DNA of 64,000 nucleotides, taken from NCBI GenBank assembly GCA_032158125.1, contig JASKOT010000027.1, positions 181,351-245,350 on the forward strand, written 5' to 3'. The position numbers were made by a program, and so were the translations under genes. The notes under the pieces are model-generated. The model saw only the letters and a list, made by a program, of their open reading frames with translations, was not told the origin of the DNA and did no database searches. This DNA is from Papiliotrema nemorosa. Taxonomy: Eukaryota; Basidiomycota; Tremellomycetes; Tremellales; Rhynchogastremaceae. The stretch's first letter is position 1; every line of letters starts with the position of its first letter. Shown here in pieces: positions 53,829 to 64,000 of the stretch.

Positions 53829-55793
53829 CTACCAGTCGATACCGGCCGCATCGACGATATCCTGGACACCCTGAGGCCAAGGAAGTCGGGTATCGTTGAA
53901 AAAGATGTTACCGGTAAAGTTGCTTCCATTTGGTTTCTTTTCTTCCAGAGTGTTGTTTTGTGAGGCATAATTGTCGATAAAGAGATTATCACCCGTCAAG
54001 GTGGACCCATTGTTTTGAGTATTCTCAGTGTACCACAGAGTCCCACTGAACACGTTATCCCTAACGGTGTACAACCTGGACCCTTCATCGAGGTACATGG
54101 CGTTGACATGGGGACTGTTGATGATTGCGTTTTTCTCGATGATCGTCCCTGGACTGGCGGAAAGGCAGTATATCCCCCCTTCATCGGTATGGTTCTGACC
54201 GACCATGGAGATCAAGTTTGATCCGATATAATTGTCGTGTAGCGTCGTAGGCGTTTCGTATAGCGGTTGAAAGGCGTACAAGTTTCGAGCGATATAAGAA
54301 GGGTTGGCACCTACATCGTTTGAACCCCAACCCCATCCTTGACTCAGACCGGAGTAAGCCGAATTTTCGACGGTATTGTGCGAGATGGACGAGTATTGTA
54401 CATAGGTCAAGAGGATATTGGTGGCAGAAGTAAAGAGTTTGTTATTGTCGTGCAACCAATTGTTGGAGATGGATATACCGGAATTGATCATTTCGCTTCG
54501 GTAGGGATGATGAGCGTCGGCTCGGACACCTCCTACTTGAATCACATTCCCACCACTCTGTGAGAGTGTCATTCCCTGCACGCTGATATTTTTGGCCCCC
54601 AACCCAATTTCCAGCAGATGGGCATTGGCGTCGTTTCCTATACCCAGACTCGCCGCACCGGTACAGGTGATCCCCCCACCATTGAAGACGATTCGTTCTG
54701 CCACACTGACTTGAACCGCCCCTGGTGTTTGGTACCAGAATGGACGACTCGCTTCAAACGTTGAATAGTTGAACGGTCCACCGAGATAGGCTCCCGTTTG
54801 TTGATCTGCAAAACCGTATTTCGAAGTAGGATAATTCCAACCGGTATGTGCCCAGGTAATATTTTCAAACTGGATATCATGTGCCGGTTCATCGTAGCTC
54901 AGTCCAGTGAGGGCGAGCAGGACGTCCAGTTTGGGGATGATAATCTCCGACGTATTGGGGTCTGTACCATTGATGGGTTGATAGTACAGCGTACTGTTAC
55001 CTGCATCAAGGAACCATTCGCCGTCTTGATCCAAAAAGGAAAGGGAGTTTTCGAGGTACAAACCCTGTGTGCCGAGGTAGAGTCCGAGAATCCCAGGTTT
55101 GGATACCACGTCGTAGCCGATCAAGTTCCGATACCAGGCTGGTTGTTTCATGATCAGGCTTTGCCCATCTTCCGCTAGGTGATCCACCGGCGTGTACCGG
55201 TCGGTAAAAGTCCCGACGAAGCGAAGCTCGACGTTGCCGAGACCAGAGATGGAGGAGAGGTCGATGAAACTCGCATTGGTCGCGTACGAGTCGAGCGTAT
55301 AGGTAGATTGGTTCTGAGCAATGCTAGGTGTTCGAGCACGAGTAGCATGAACCCCATCAACGTAGAGCGATCGAGTCTCCGTGTTGATAGGGACCGAGGC
55401 AGACCACATTTCCGTCCCATCGACCTTGGTCCAGTTGTCTATTTTCATTCCACCAGACAAAACGACATCACCGTTGGCTTTCCATACCGTTGGACAATCC
55501 GGAACTCCCGAATGTGCACCAGTGAGGAACAGATACGTGTCCATGTAATATGTCCCTTGGGCAATGTTGACAGTGACTTGCGGGTAAGACGAGCTATCGT
55601 TCCAATTTTGGACGTACAGTGCAACTTGATCCGCTGCATCCTGTACATTGGAGTAGGCGAGCTGAGCCGAAGAGCCATTGCTCTGTAGGCCGATGGTATT
55701 GTTTGCCGAGCCATCGACAAAGATTTGGATCGGGCTACAATTCCAAGCGCGAACGACATCGAACAAGGCGGCAGCGACCACAAGAGAGATCAT
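53829..55793 (-). CDS. Secreted right-handed parallel beta-helix protein (putative glycoside hydrolase)
   Basis: A single-exon, 654-residue protein with a signal peptide (MISLVVAAALFDVVRAWNC). The N-terminal part reads IFVDGSANNTIG, ILNIAQGTYYMDTYLFL-like text, CPTVWKANGDVVLSGGMKID and TRSLYVDGVHATRARTP. This pattern (substrate-like SGG, then 'x-LYVDG-x-x-A-x-RAR') is seen in bacterial beta-helix enzymes; GH141 is the family I am reminded of. The core is a repeated beta-helix (ISISNNWLHDNNKLF, SISHNTVENSAYSGLSQGWG, IARNLYAFQPL, DNYIGSNLISMVGQNHTDEG, VRDNVFSGTLWY). Many N-x-S/T sites fit secretion. Intronless in an intron-rich region. Substrate unknown; plant or microbial polysaccharide is likely. 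Confidence 0.85.
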   Translation of the reverse strand: MISLVVAAALFDVVRAWNCSPIQIFVDGSANNTIGLQSNGSSAQLAYSNVQDAADQVALYVQNWNDSSSYPQVTVNIAQGTYYMDTYLFLTGAHSGVPDCPTVWKANGDVVLSGGMKIDNWTKVDGTEMWSASVPINTETRSLYVDGVHATRARTPSIAQNQSTYTLDSYATNASFIDLSSISGLGNVELRFVGTFTDRYTPVDHLAEDGQSLIMKQPAWYRNLIGYDVVSKPGILGLYLGTQGLYLENSLSFLDQDGEWFLDAGNSTLYYQPINGTDPNTSEIIIPKLDVLLALTGLSYDEPAHDIQFENITWAHTGWNYPTSKYGFADQQTGAYLGGPFNYSTFEASRPFWYQTPGAVQVSVAERIVFNGGGITCTGAASLGIGNDANAHLLEIGLGAKNISVQGMTLSQSGGNVIQVGGVRADAHHPYRSEMINSGISISNNWLHDNNKLFTSATNILLTYVQYSSISHNTVENSAYSGLSQGWGWGSNDVGANPSYIARNLYAFQPLYETPTTLHDNYIGSNLISMVGQNHTDEGGIYCLSASPGTIIEKNAIINSPHVNAMYLDEGSRLYTVRDNVFSGTLWYTENTQNNGSTLTGDNLFIDNYASQNNTLEEKKPNGSNFTGNIFFNDTRLPWPQGVQDIVDAAGIDW

Positions 55794-56543
55794 GATGCTT
55801 GAACAGTGAGGTGAATATTGATTGAAACCCAGCCTAGCTGATCTTTATACTACTGTGCAGGGTATGACGAGACTCGAGCCGGGCATGCCATGAACCGAAC
55901 CCCGATAGAGCTCAAGCAGATTGTATACACCTGTATCGACAGAGACATCTTGGTATTGGGCAATCGGCAGGTCTGCCGAGGTCCATCAATTGACTTGTAA
56001 CGACCGACTATCCACCGAGAGACTACTCGAGTACTGATCATCTGACAGATGAGTGGAAAATGCCAAAGAAGGAGGAGTTTGCAGACTCGAAACTCTCATC
56101 AATCACCATGCGAGCCGCATCGCTCCTGTCACAGGCAGGCGCCGATGCAAAGGCAAATTCCGACGCTAATGATTGTCCGAGCGGACCGCCCGGCCCCAAC
56201 GGCTCTAAGAACTCCACTCGAGGAACAAGACGCGGTACGCTGGGTCGAGCGGTCATATGTCACGTCGATGATATACGCCGAAACAGGACGGCCCGCCATA
56301 GTCATTCGGGCTCGGCAGGCCGACTCCGATCGACTAGTATAGCGTCACCGGCACACTAACTCTTGGGATCTGGACCTCGCACCGTACTATTCATTCGTAT
56401 GCATCCTCAAAGCCCCACGCGAAGGTATACCTACGAAGGCACAACGGTCAATGTGCCTCGAGCCGGTGCATTGAGCAGAATATCTGTCCGCTGTAGCTGG
56501 TAACAAGTACAATCGGTGTCCCATGTGTCAGGAAACCCAGGTC
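55794..56543. other. Intergenic region with doubtful small ORFs
   Basis: About 750 nt. A 99-residue plus-strand frame at 56060-56359 (MPKKEEFADSKLSSITMRAA) and a 72-residue minus-strand frame overlap each other. Neither has a recognisable motif. A further C-terminal exon of the membrane-protein gene may lie at about 56458-56489 through a donor at 56546. Confidence 0.35.
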
Positions 56544-58104
56544 TCACTTGCCCGGCTCGCGGAGCGATGCCTCTGCCAGTTGAAGCGTACTTCCAATCAT
56601 GAATCCCCAGGAGCCCCACCAAGTCGACAATGCACTTTGATACACCACTCCAGATTTTGACGAGTAACCCAATGCACCGCAGAGGGTAAACCCGACAGCT
56701 CCGATCAAGTTCCAAAAGGCCACTATACTTAGTTTCTCCTCCTCATACTGTTCAAAAGGGGGTGGCTCACCGTGCCATCCTATATCTGTCCATGCGGGAA
56801 TATACCATTTCTTCTGTACTTCCAACAAGAGGATTGCACTAGATACGATGAACCCTGTTCCCCCTATCACTGAATTGTCAGCCATCTTCTACTCAGCTCC
56901 CCGGCTCAGAAATGGTTAGCGGTACATACCTTGCGGAGTCCAGTAAAAAACATCAATAATGGCTTTGTTACCCCCGCCATCTGCGAACCCCGGTATGACC
57001 CCTGGCAAGCCGGTCCTGTCTCTCAGCTTGTTTCCTCGCTGCTCTTCACAACATGGTCACTTACAGACAAGGCACCCAGAAGATCGTCGCTGCAAACATT
57101 TGCACAATAGCCTATGACATGAGTCTCCGTTACGGCCCAAGAGCAGGATGGTCGCATGGGATGTAGGTTCCAACATACCGCCAGGTAACCCATATCATGC
57201 CACATGGGCCGACCCCACCATACCCAACCCTTGACTTTCTTGGCCACATGTTTCATCTCCACTTGACCCTCTCTCACTTCTCCTCTTATGGTCTCTCTAC
57301 TCCCCGTCGAGCTGGATCGGTGAAGTTGTCTCCGATGATGCAACAGTTCCTCTAACGGAGTATCTTTGACTTCTTGCCCTCTATATATCAGCCAATCCGA
57401 GTGCTATAGAGGAGGACCTCCACTGACCGGACGAGGACTTCTACTATACCCAGATATGCCCCTATCTCAAAGACTGACGCACCGACAAATGCGGTCGCTG
57501 ATGCTGCGTGGTTGAAGGCAGGGTAATCGAGTGATGGGCGAAGGATAGGGAACCACACTAAGAATCCTGCTCGTCAGGACATTGTCTCTGCTTTTCTCCC
57601 TCGTCCATCGTGGTGAGCATGGTGACCATGATCACCGTGTGTGGGTGTCCATACGCGGTTCCGCGCACCTGGAAAGGCGATTGAGAGAGACATACCATTT
57701 ACAACCCAAATCGCACTACCCAACGTGAACGCAAATGCGAGCCACCAGCTTATATCGAAGTACCAACCCGGCTTCAACCTCGTCCTTTTATGTGATAATC
57801 TAGCCGATAAAAGCACATGTTGATGGTCCGTCCCAGGATGCCCGATCGCACTGTCGCCCGGTCGAGAAGTATGCGGAGGGTAATGTAAATGGGCGTCTTT
57901 AGGGGCATACCGACCTTTACGTTGTCTACGGGACTGCCAGATTAATCCATCTTGAGTCGGCCGCCCCGAGAAGGATGAGGAGGAAGAGGGAGAGGTGGAA
58001 GTGGAAGTATGCGGGATAAAGGAAATGTGGGTAGGGGTGAGCCATGAATTTGGCGTGCGATGAGAATCGACCCTCAACGAAGGGATCTTTTCCAGGTCTG
58101 CCAT
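56544..58104 (-). CDS. Multipass membrane protein, fungal, function unknown
   Basis: No named family, although the layout resembles a group of fungal integral membrane proteins annotated only as hypothetical. The N-terminal ~100 residues are Ser/His-rich (HTSTSTSPSSSSSFSGRPTQ). Membrane segments follow, starting KPGWYFDISWWLAFAFTLGS, AIWVVNGFLVWFPIL and ATAFVGASVFEIGAYLGIVE. A charged loop follows (LHHRRQLHRSSSTGSRETIR, KVKGWVWWGRPMWHDMGYLA), then AIVQMFAATIFWV, GGTGFIVSSAILLLEVQKKW, IVAFWNLIGAVGFTLCGALG and STWWGSWGFMIGSTLQLAEA. About six exons. ATG at 58104-58102. The TGA at 56546-56544 overlaps a GTGAGA donor, so a short extra exon is possible. Confidence 0.75.
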
Positions 58105-58446
58105 GATGCACCTATTGTAAGTGATGCCTGATAATTATTGTGAAGGTGAAAGTATGGATGCATGAGCTGGTGGACCGGTGAGTGAGTCTTGAAAAATCGT
58201 GGTGGACATGACCCAGTTCTATCTTTGGAGCCCACAGACGTCACCGCCTCGACCTCTGCTCTTCTGCGAAATATCCGTCGATGTCCACTCTTCTTCTCCA
58301 GGACTGCGTTGCGCAACGCCCTCACTCTCTTGTGCTACCAACAGCAGGCCGAGATAAACTATGCAAACGTCGTCTAGCGATGCAATATGCTCTGCATGAT
58401 GGATGCTATACACGACCAATCCTTGAACCTTACCCTCCCGCGAAAC

Positions 58447-61408
58447 CTAAGCCGCCACCCTCGCCCTCGTTCCTCCCAGACCCGATTGGAATCCCCTTCC
58501 TCTACCTCGCCCTCTATACGTTCCCCTTCCACCACCTCTCCTCTCTCCACCTCCTCGCTTTTGTTGTTGTCCATCACCTCCGCCCGCCACTCGGTCGGTA
58601 CCTGTAGCTTGGTTTTGACCCAATTTTATATCCATCGCCTTTTCATTCTGGTCCATGAGTCCGACGGCTCGCTCTGCCAGTTGTTGTGCTAATCTCTGCA
58701 CCTCGGTCGGCTCGACTCGGTGGAAGATGACAACATCGTCAATCGGGTCGAGGGATCCGGCAATCTCGTCGGTGTAGATCATTCGACTGACCAGAGAAAG
58801 GACGGTGGATCGGGGCAGGGAGAAAGTGGTGGCGAGGTGTGAGAGGGAAAGGGAAGCGTAGAAGGGAGCGTGGGTAAAGATGTACGTCCTCAAGGACTCT
58901 TCTTGGATTTTCCTGTCCATCAGCACAGAAATGGGACATTCAGCGTGGCACTCACTTGGTCAACATGTCCTTGACCTCCGAGGCATTGTCGAGCAACGTC
59001 CAAACCTTGATCGAAGTGATCAGATCCCTAGCTCGCTCCCATTCACCAGCTTGCATGGCTTTACTCGCTTTGATGATGTGATCCCTCGTGTTCTCCGGTG
59101 GACCCATAAAGGCCGCCTTGTCGGCTTGGTCGAGTAACCTCTTGAACGTTTTGCTTGTGACTCGTCGTCGTTGATCATCGGTATCCACCGAGGCGAGCAG
59201 GGGAATCTCGGTCAACATGCAACAAGTCAAGTAAGCCGCCTCGAGCAGTTCAATGTTGAGGTGCATGTGGAAGGGCAGCAGTCGTCGTTTCTCGATCAAC
59301 TCCTGCTCGGGCGACAATTGAGTGTTGTATCGCTGAATCGCTTGAGCCAGGAGCTCTTTTTGTCGGGTAGTCGAGAACATCTCCGAGAGGATCGTTTGAC
59401 ACTCGTTGATGTAACCTCGTCGGAAAGCTGCAAGACCGAGCTGCATGACGGCTCGGTTGTAGAGGATCTGAGTAGTGACATCGGCTTGGGCGACGGTGTC
59501 CTGCAGATGCGACATGAGGAGCAAATCTCGAGCCTGGTGGTATCGACCGTGAGTGGCTTGGTTGAAGATGTGGGCAAGGATGGCTCGAGCTCGCAAGAGA
59601 GGCGCGTCCGAGTGGTAAATGTAGACACAGAGCAAGTGAACAAGAGCGGAAGCGTCCCGCTTAGTGCCGAAGGGAGTGATGGTGGATTGCAAACCCTGAG
59701 TCGCCTCGGCGACAGCGGCTTCAAAGTGGTCAATAATGACATCGGGCTGCCTGTCAGCCTCGCAGCGTATAGAGAAACCTTGAATAGCATACCTTGGCGT
59801 AGATGTGCTCCAATCGTCGCATGACGGTTCGCGCAGTGGCGTCCGAGCTGGACTCTCGCTCGAACAAAGCTTGCGCCTTGACGATAGTGGAGTACAGCGG
59901 GATTTCCTCCCTCAACCGCTCAATGTAATCGGCACCCTTGTCATGGGCATCGGTGTGTTGCAATGTCTTGGTGAACTGCGGGCGTCAGCAAGAATCTCAA
60001 AGACGGCTTTGTGGAACTCACCTCGTTGTCCAAGTTTTCAACCAATCCGACAATGCTACCAACAACCTTGACCCTCTTGACTTTTCCATCTTCACCCTTC
60101 TCCGGCTCCCTCTCTGCCAAATCATCGTACTCTTCGACCTGGTCTTGCACAACGTAATCCTTTTCGGCCAAGAGCAAAGAAACCAACTCGTCCAGCTCTT
60201 GCCTGCATGAGACCCAAGAATCATGAGGCATCGAGGTCAGATTCTGCGAATAATCCAATCGAGCAGGGATCAAAGCGAGGTAGACTCGAATCTTTTGATA
60301 CGTCGTACTCGAAACCTCGAGCAACTTTTGCAAAATTCTAATCGTCTCGGCTCGGTCGGTGTTTTTCCTTCCTCGTTGTTCAAAGATCTCTTTGAGTGTT
60401 CGGAAGACATTATCAGCGGTGAGGTTGAGGGCTTTTCCACCTTTACCGATGGTGGTGAAATCGTCATCAGCAGCTTCTGCCTGGTCGGCTCCAGCTGTAG
60501 ACTTTTTGGCGACCTTGGGAACAGAAGGAGCAGTGTTTGCAGCGTTGTAAGCCGAAGTGTACGCCTCGGGGCTCTGCGATTTGTCAGTTAAGTTCCACTT
60601 CTCCCATCCGCCCGCAAAGGCTCACCTCGTTGTAGGTGGCAAGAACAGCCTCAAACTCCTTTGCCTTTTTCTTCAACGTCTGTTTCATCCCGTTCAACGC
60701 CTTTCCCTTTGCCGGTGCCATCTTTTTACTTGCCGACTTTTCAGAAGCAATCGTCTTGCTAACGGCCGCTTCGAGCGAAACGAGCGTTTCAAGGAACGCA
60801 GGGGGAATGTGACCGGCAGGGGGGATGGGCGAAGAGATCATCGAAGTCTGATGTCGAGTGATGAACCGCAGCAACTTGTCGAGTTCTAACCATCAGTCTC
60901 TGCTCGAAGATGTGGGCCATGTTGTCGTGTGCTCACCTGAAGAAGCCAGAACCCAGTCGTTTGCTGATCCGTTCTCATTCTTGGTAGCGTTTTGTATACT
61001 ATGAATAGCCGCTTCCATCTCGGCGAATCGTTTATCCTTTGCACTCAATACGACGGTTTTGTCCTCTTCGTCTGAATCCTCATCACTCGACGCAGCACCC
61101 TTCAAGAATCGGTTGGCCAAGTTCTGCACAAATGTCAGCTTCCATCCCTCACACCCTCCAGTGCGCCATAATCCACTCACAGCCTTTCCGCCTTCTTCAT
61201 CACTGTCATCCTCATCCTCACTCTCATCTTCATCGCTGTCCTCATCGCTATCATCATCATCACTCCTCAGAAACCTGCTAGCGTTATTGTTGGCGAGTTG
61301 ACGATCCTGTTCGAGACCCTCATCTCCGGAAAGGATGGATTCTTCGGAATCTGATCCAGAATCAGAGTCGGTATCGGAACCGCTTCCCAATTTTGCGAAG
61401 AACGACAT
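58447..61408 (-). CDS. NIP1: Translation initiation factor eIF3 subunit c
   Basis: eIF3c is a core scaffold of eIF3 and contacts eIF1 and eIF5 on the 40S subunit. The N-terminus ([20 protein letters not shown]) and the following acidic Ser/Asp/Glu tracts are typical. Next come [24 protein letters not shown] text, [40 protein letters not shown] and [40 protein letters not shown] text, [55 protein letters not shown] and [20 protein letters not shown] lead into the PCI domain ([39 protein letters not shown]). It ends in an RG-rich tail ([20 protein letters not shown]). About eight exons; stop at 58449-58447. Confidence 0.95.
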
Positions 61409-61708
61409 GGTCTCGGTTCAAAGGTGTAGAGGTAGAAAGAGAGCTGCTATAGACGACGCGAGACCATGAACAATGAGCAGTTCCGGTTGAAATTCATTTC
61501 ACCGGATAATCCCGCTCAATGTGGCACCCTCCCTCCCAACCCATCTCGCGCTGCACCAGTCACGGCGCCTAGATGCAGGGAGCAATACATGCAAATGGTA
61601 TAGAAAGATCCAGGTATAGAAGATAATGCAAAGTCATAAAGTAAGTACTGGGCAGTGTCGCGTTCATCCGCTCCTGGCGTCATCATGGAGCTCGTAAACA
61701 ACGCCCGG
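61409..61708. other. Short intergenic region
   Basis: About 300 nt between the MAPK 3' end and the eIF3c start, both minus strand, so it is the eIF3c promoter. Nothing specific recognised. Confidence 0.4.
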
Positions 61709-63513
<1,805 letters not shown>

Positions 63514-64000
63514 GGTGAAATAGAGGGCACAGAAAAGGGGTAGGTATTGAGGTAGAGTTGGAGGTGCGTCGTGGAGGTGGAGAGATAGAGGTGGTTGTTA
63601 CTGCGCTGTCAGTTCCTGGCCAAATTGCGGATGCTCAAGAATCAGGTCGACAAGATAGATGTGAGTGGTGATAAGTCAAAGATGTCCAAGTGGAGCGGGA
63701 AGAAACGGGTGAATGATGGGATGACACGTACAGACTCTGCACAGACCCAGTAGAGCAGGGGGTGGAGTTGGGTTGGTGTCACTGATGGGAGATGAAAGAA
63801 ACGGGTGAAACTGCACGGCGAGAAGAGGTTGATACAAGTAGGATGCTGATATACGATACAAGGGGGTCAATGGTATCTATTCTGATCAACAGAGTAGCGC
63901 GGTGGTGGTGGTGGTGGTGGTGGATGGGTGGATGCAAGACAATAAGGCGACCTGTTCACTCGGCTCTGAGATTTACCGCCGCGGCCGCGCCGGGCGGCGC
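63514..64000. promoter_or_regulatory. Upstream region of the MAPK gene, with GGT repeat and GC-rich end
   Basis: About 490 nt upstream of the kinase start. It is polypurine/polypyrimidine-rich near 63540-63600. It contains a (GGT)7 microsatellite at 63901-63923 and ends in an unusually GC-rich stretch from about 63975 to 64000 that includes GCGGCCGC. No gene recognised. Confidence 0.5.
63901..63923. repeat. (GGT)7 microsatellite
   Basis: Seven GGT units plus GG, perfect, 390 nt upstream of the MAPK start codon. Confidence 0.95.

Noticed and set aside
56049..56359. Small gene coding for ~99 residues
   Set aside because: Two plus-strand frames and one minus-strand frame overlap here; composition does not favour any of them.

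Overview
The window looks like nuclear DNA of a basidiomycete yeast, most likely of the Tremellales (the order of Cryptococcus and Kwoniella). The evidence is roughly 50% GC, closely packed genes broken by many very short GT-AG introns (about 38-100 nt), mixed strands, and conserved fungal proteins such as an ERK-type pheromone MAP kinase, Kex1, Dbp3, Nse4 and an Msb1-domain protein. All assignments rest on reading motifs by eye; no search was run, and exon joins were inferred from splice signals and protein continuity.

Layout. 0-5 kb: MRE11 (-, its 3' end leaves the window) is head to head with NSE4 (+), followed by a PPIL3-type cyclophilin (-). 5-9 kb: a Sensor-like membrane protein and two orphan ORFs (+). 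9-11.6 kb: three small orphan ORFs (-). 12-18 kb: dephospho-CoA kinase and an Erf4-domain protein (+), a Cld1/ABHD5-type hydrolase (-), RIB3 (+). 18-27 kb: a Dia2/Pof3-type TPR/F-box/LRR protein (+), a PhoD-like phosphatase (-), a Cys-type glutathione peroxidase (-). 27-36 kb: DBP3, WDR70 and KEX1 (all -), then a BMT6-like rRNA methyltransferase (+). 36.5-44.2 kb: an accessory block of five tandem, intronless, highly divergent paralogues of unknown function (+). One of them is frameshifted, and a spliced N-glycosylation-rich gene sits among them. 44-64 kb: a FrnE/DsbA-like protein (-), a DUF2985 membrane protein (-), an Msb1-domain morphogenesis protein (+), an intronless secreted beta-helix protein (-), a multipass membrane protein (-), eIF3c (-) and an ERK-type MAPK (-).

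How they fit together. Most genes are independent housekeeping functions: DNA repair (MRE11, NSE4, DIA2), ribosome production and translation (DBP3, BMT6-like, eIF3c), cofactor synthesis (CAB5, RIB3), redox (GPX, FrnE-like), Ras palmitoylation (ERF4) and secretory processing (KEX1). KEX1 and the MAPK both belong to pheromone pathways but are 29 kb apart. The most novel feature is the five-gene paralogue array between BMT6 and the DsbA-like gene. I recognise no known domain in it, yet its members share several motifs in the same order.
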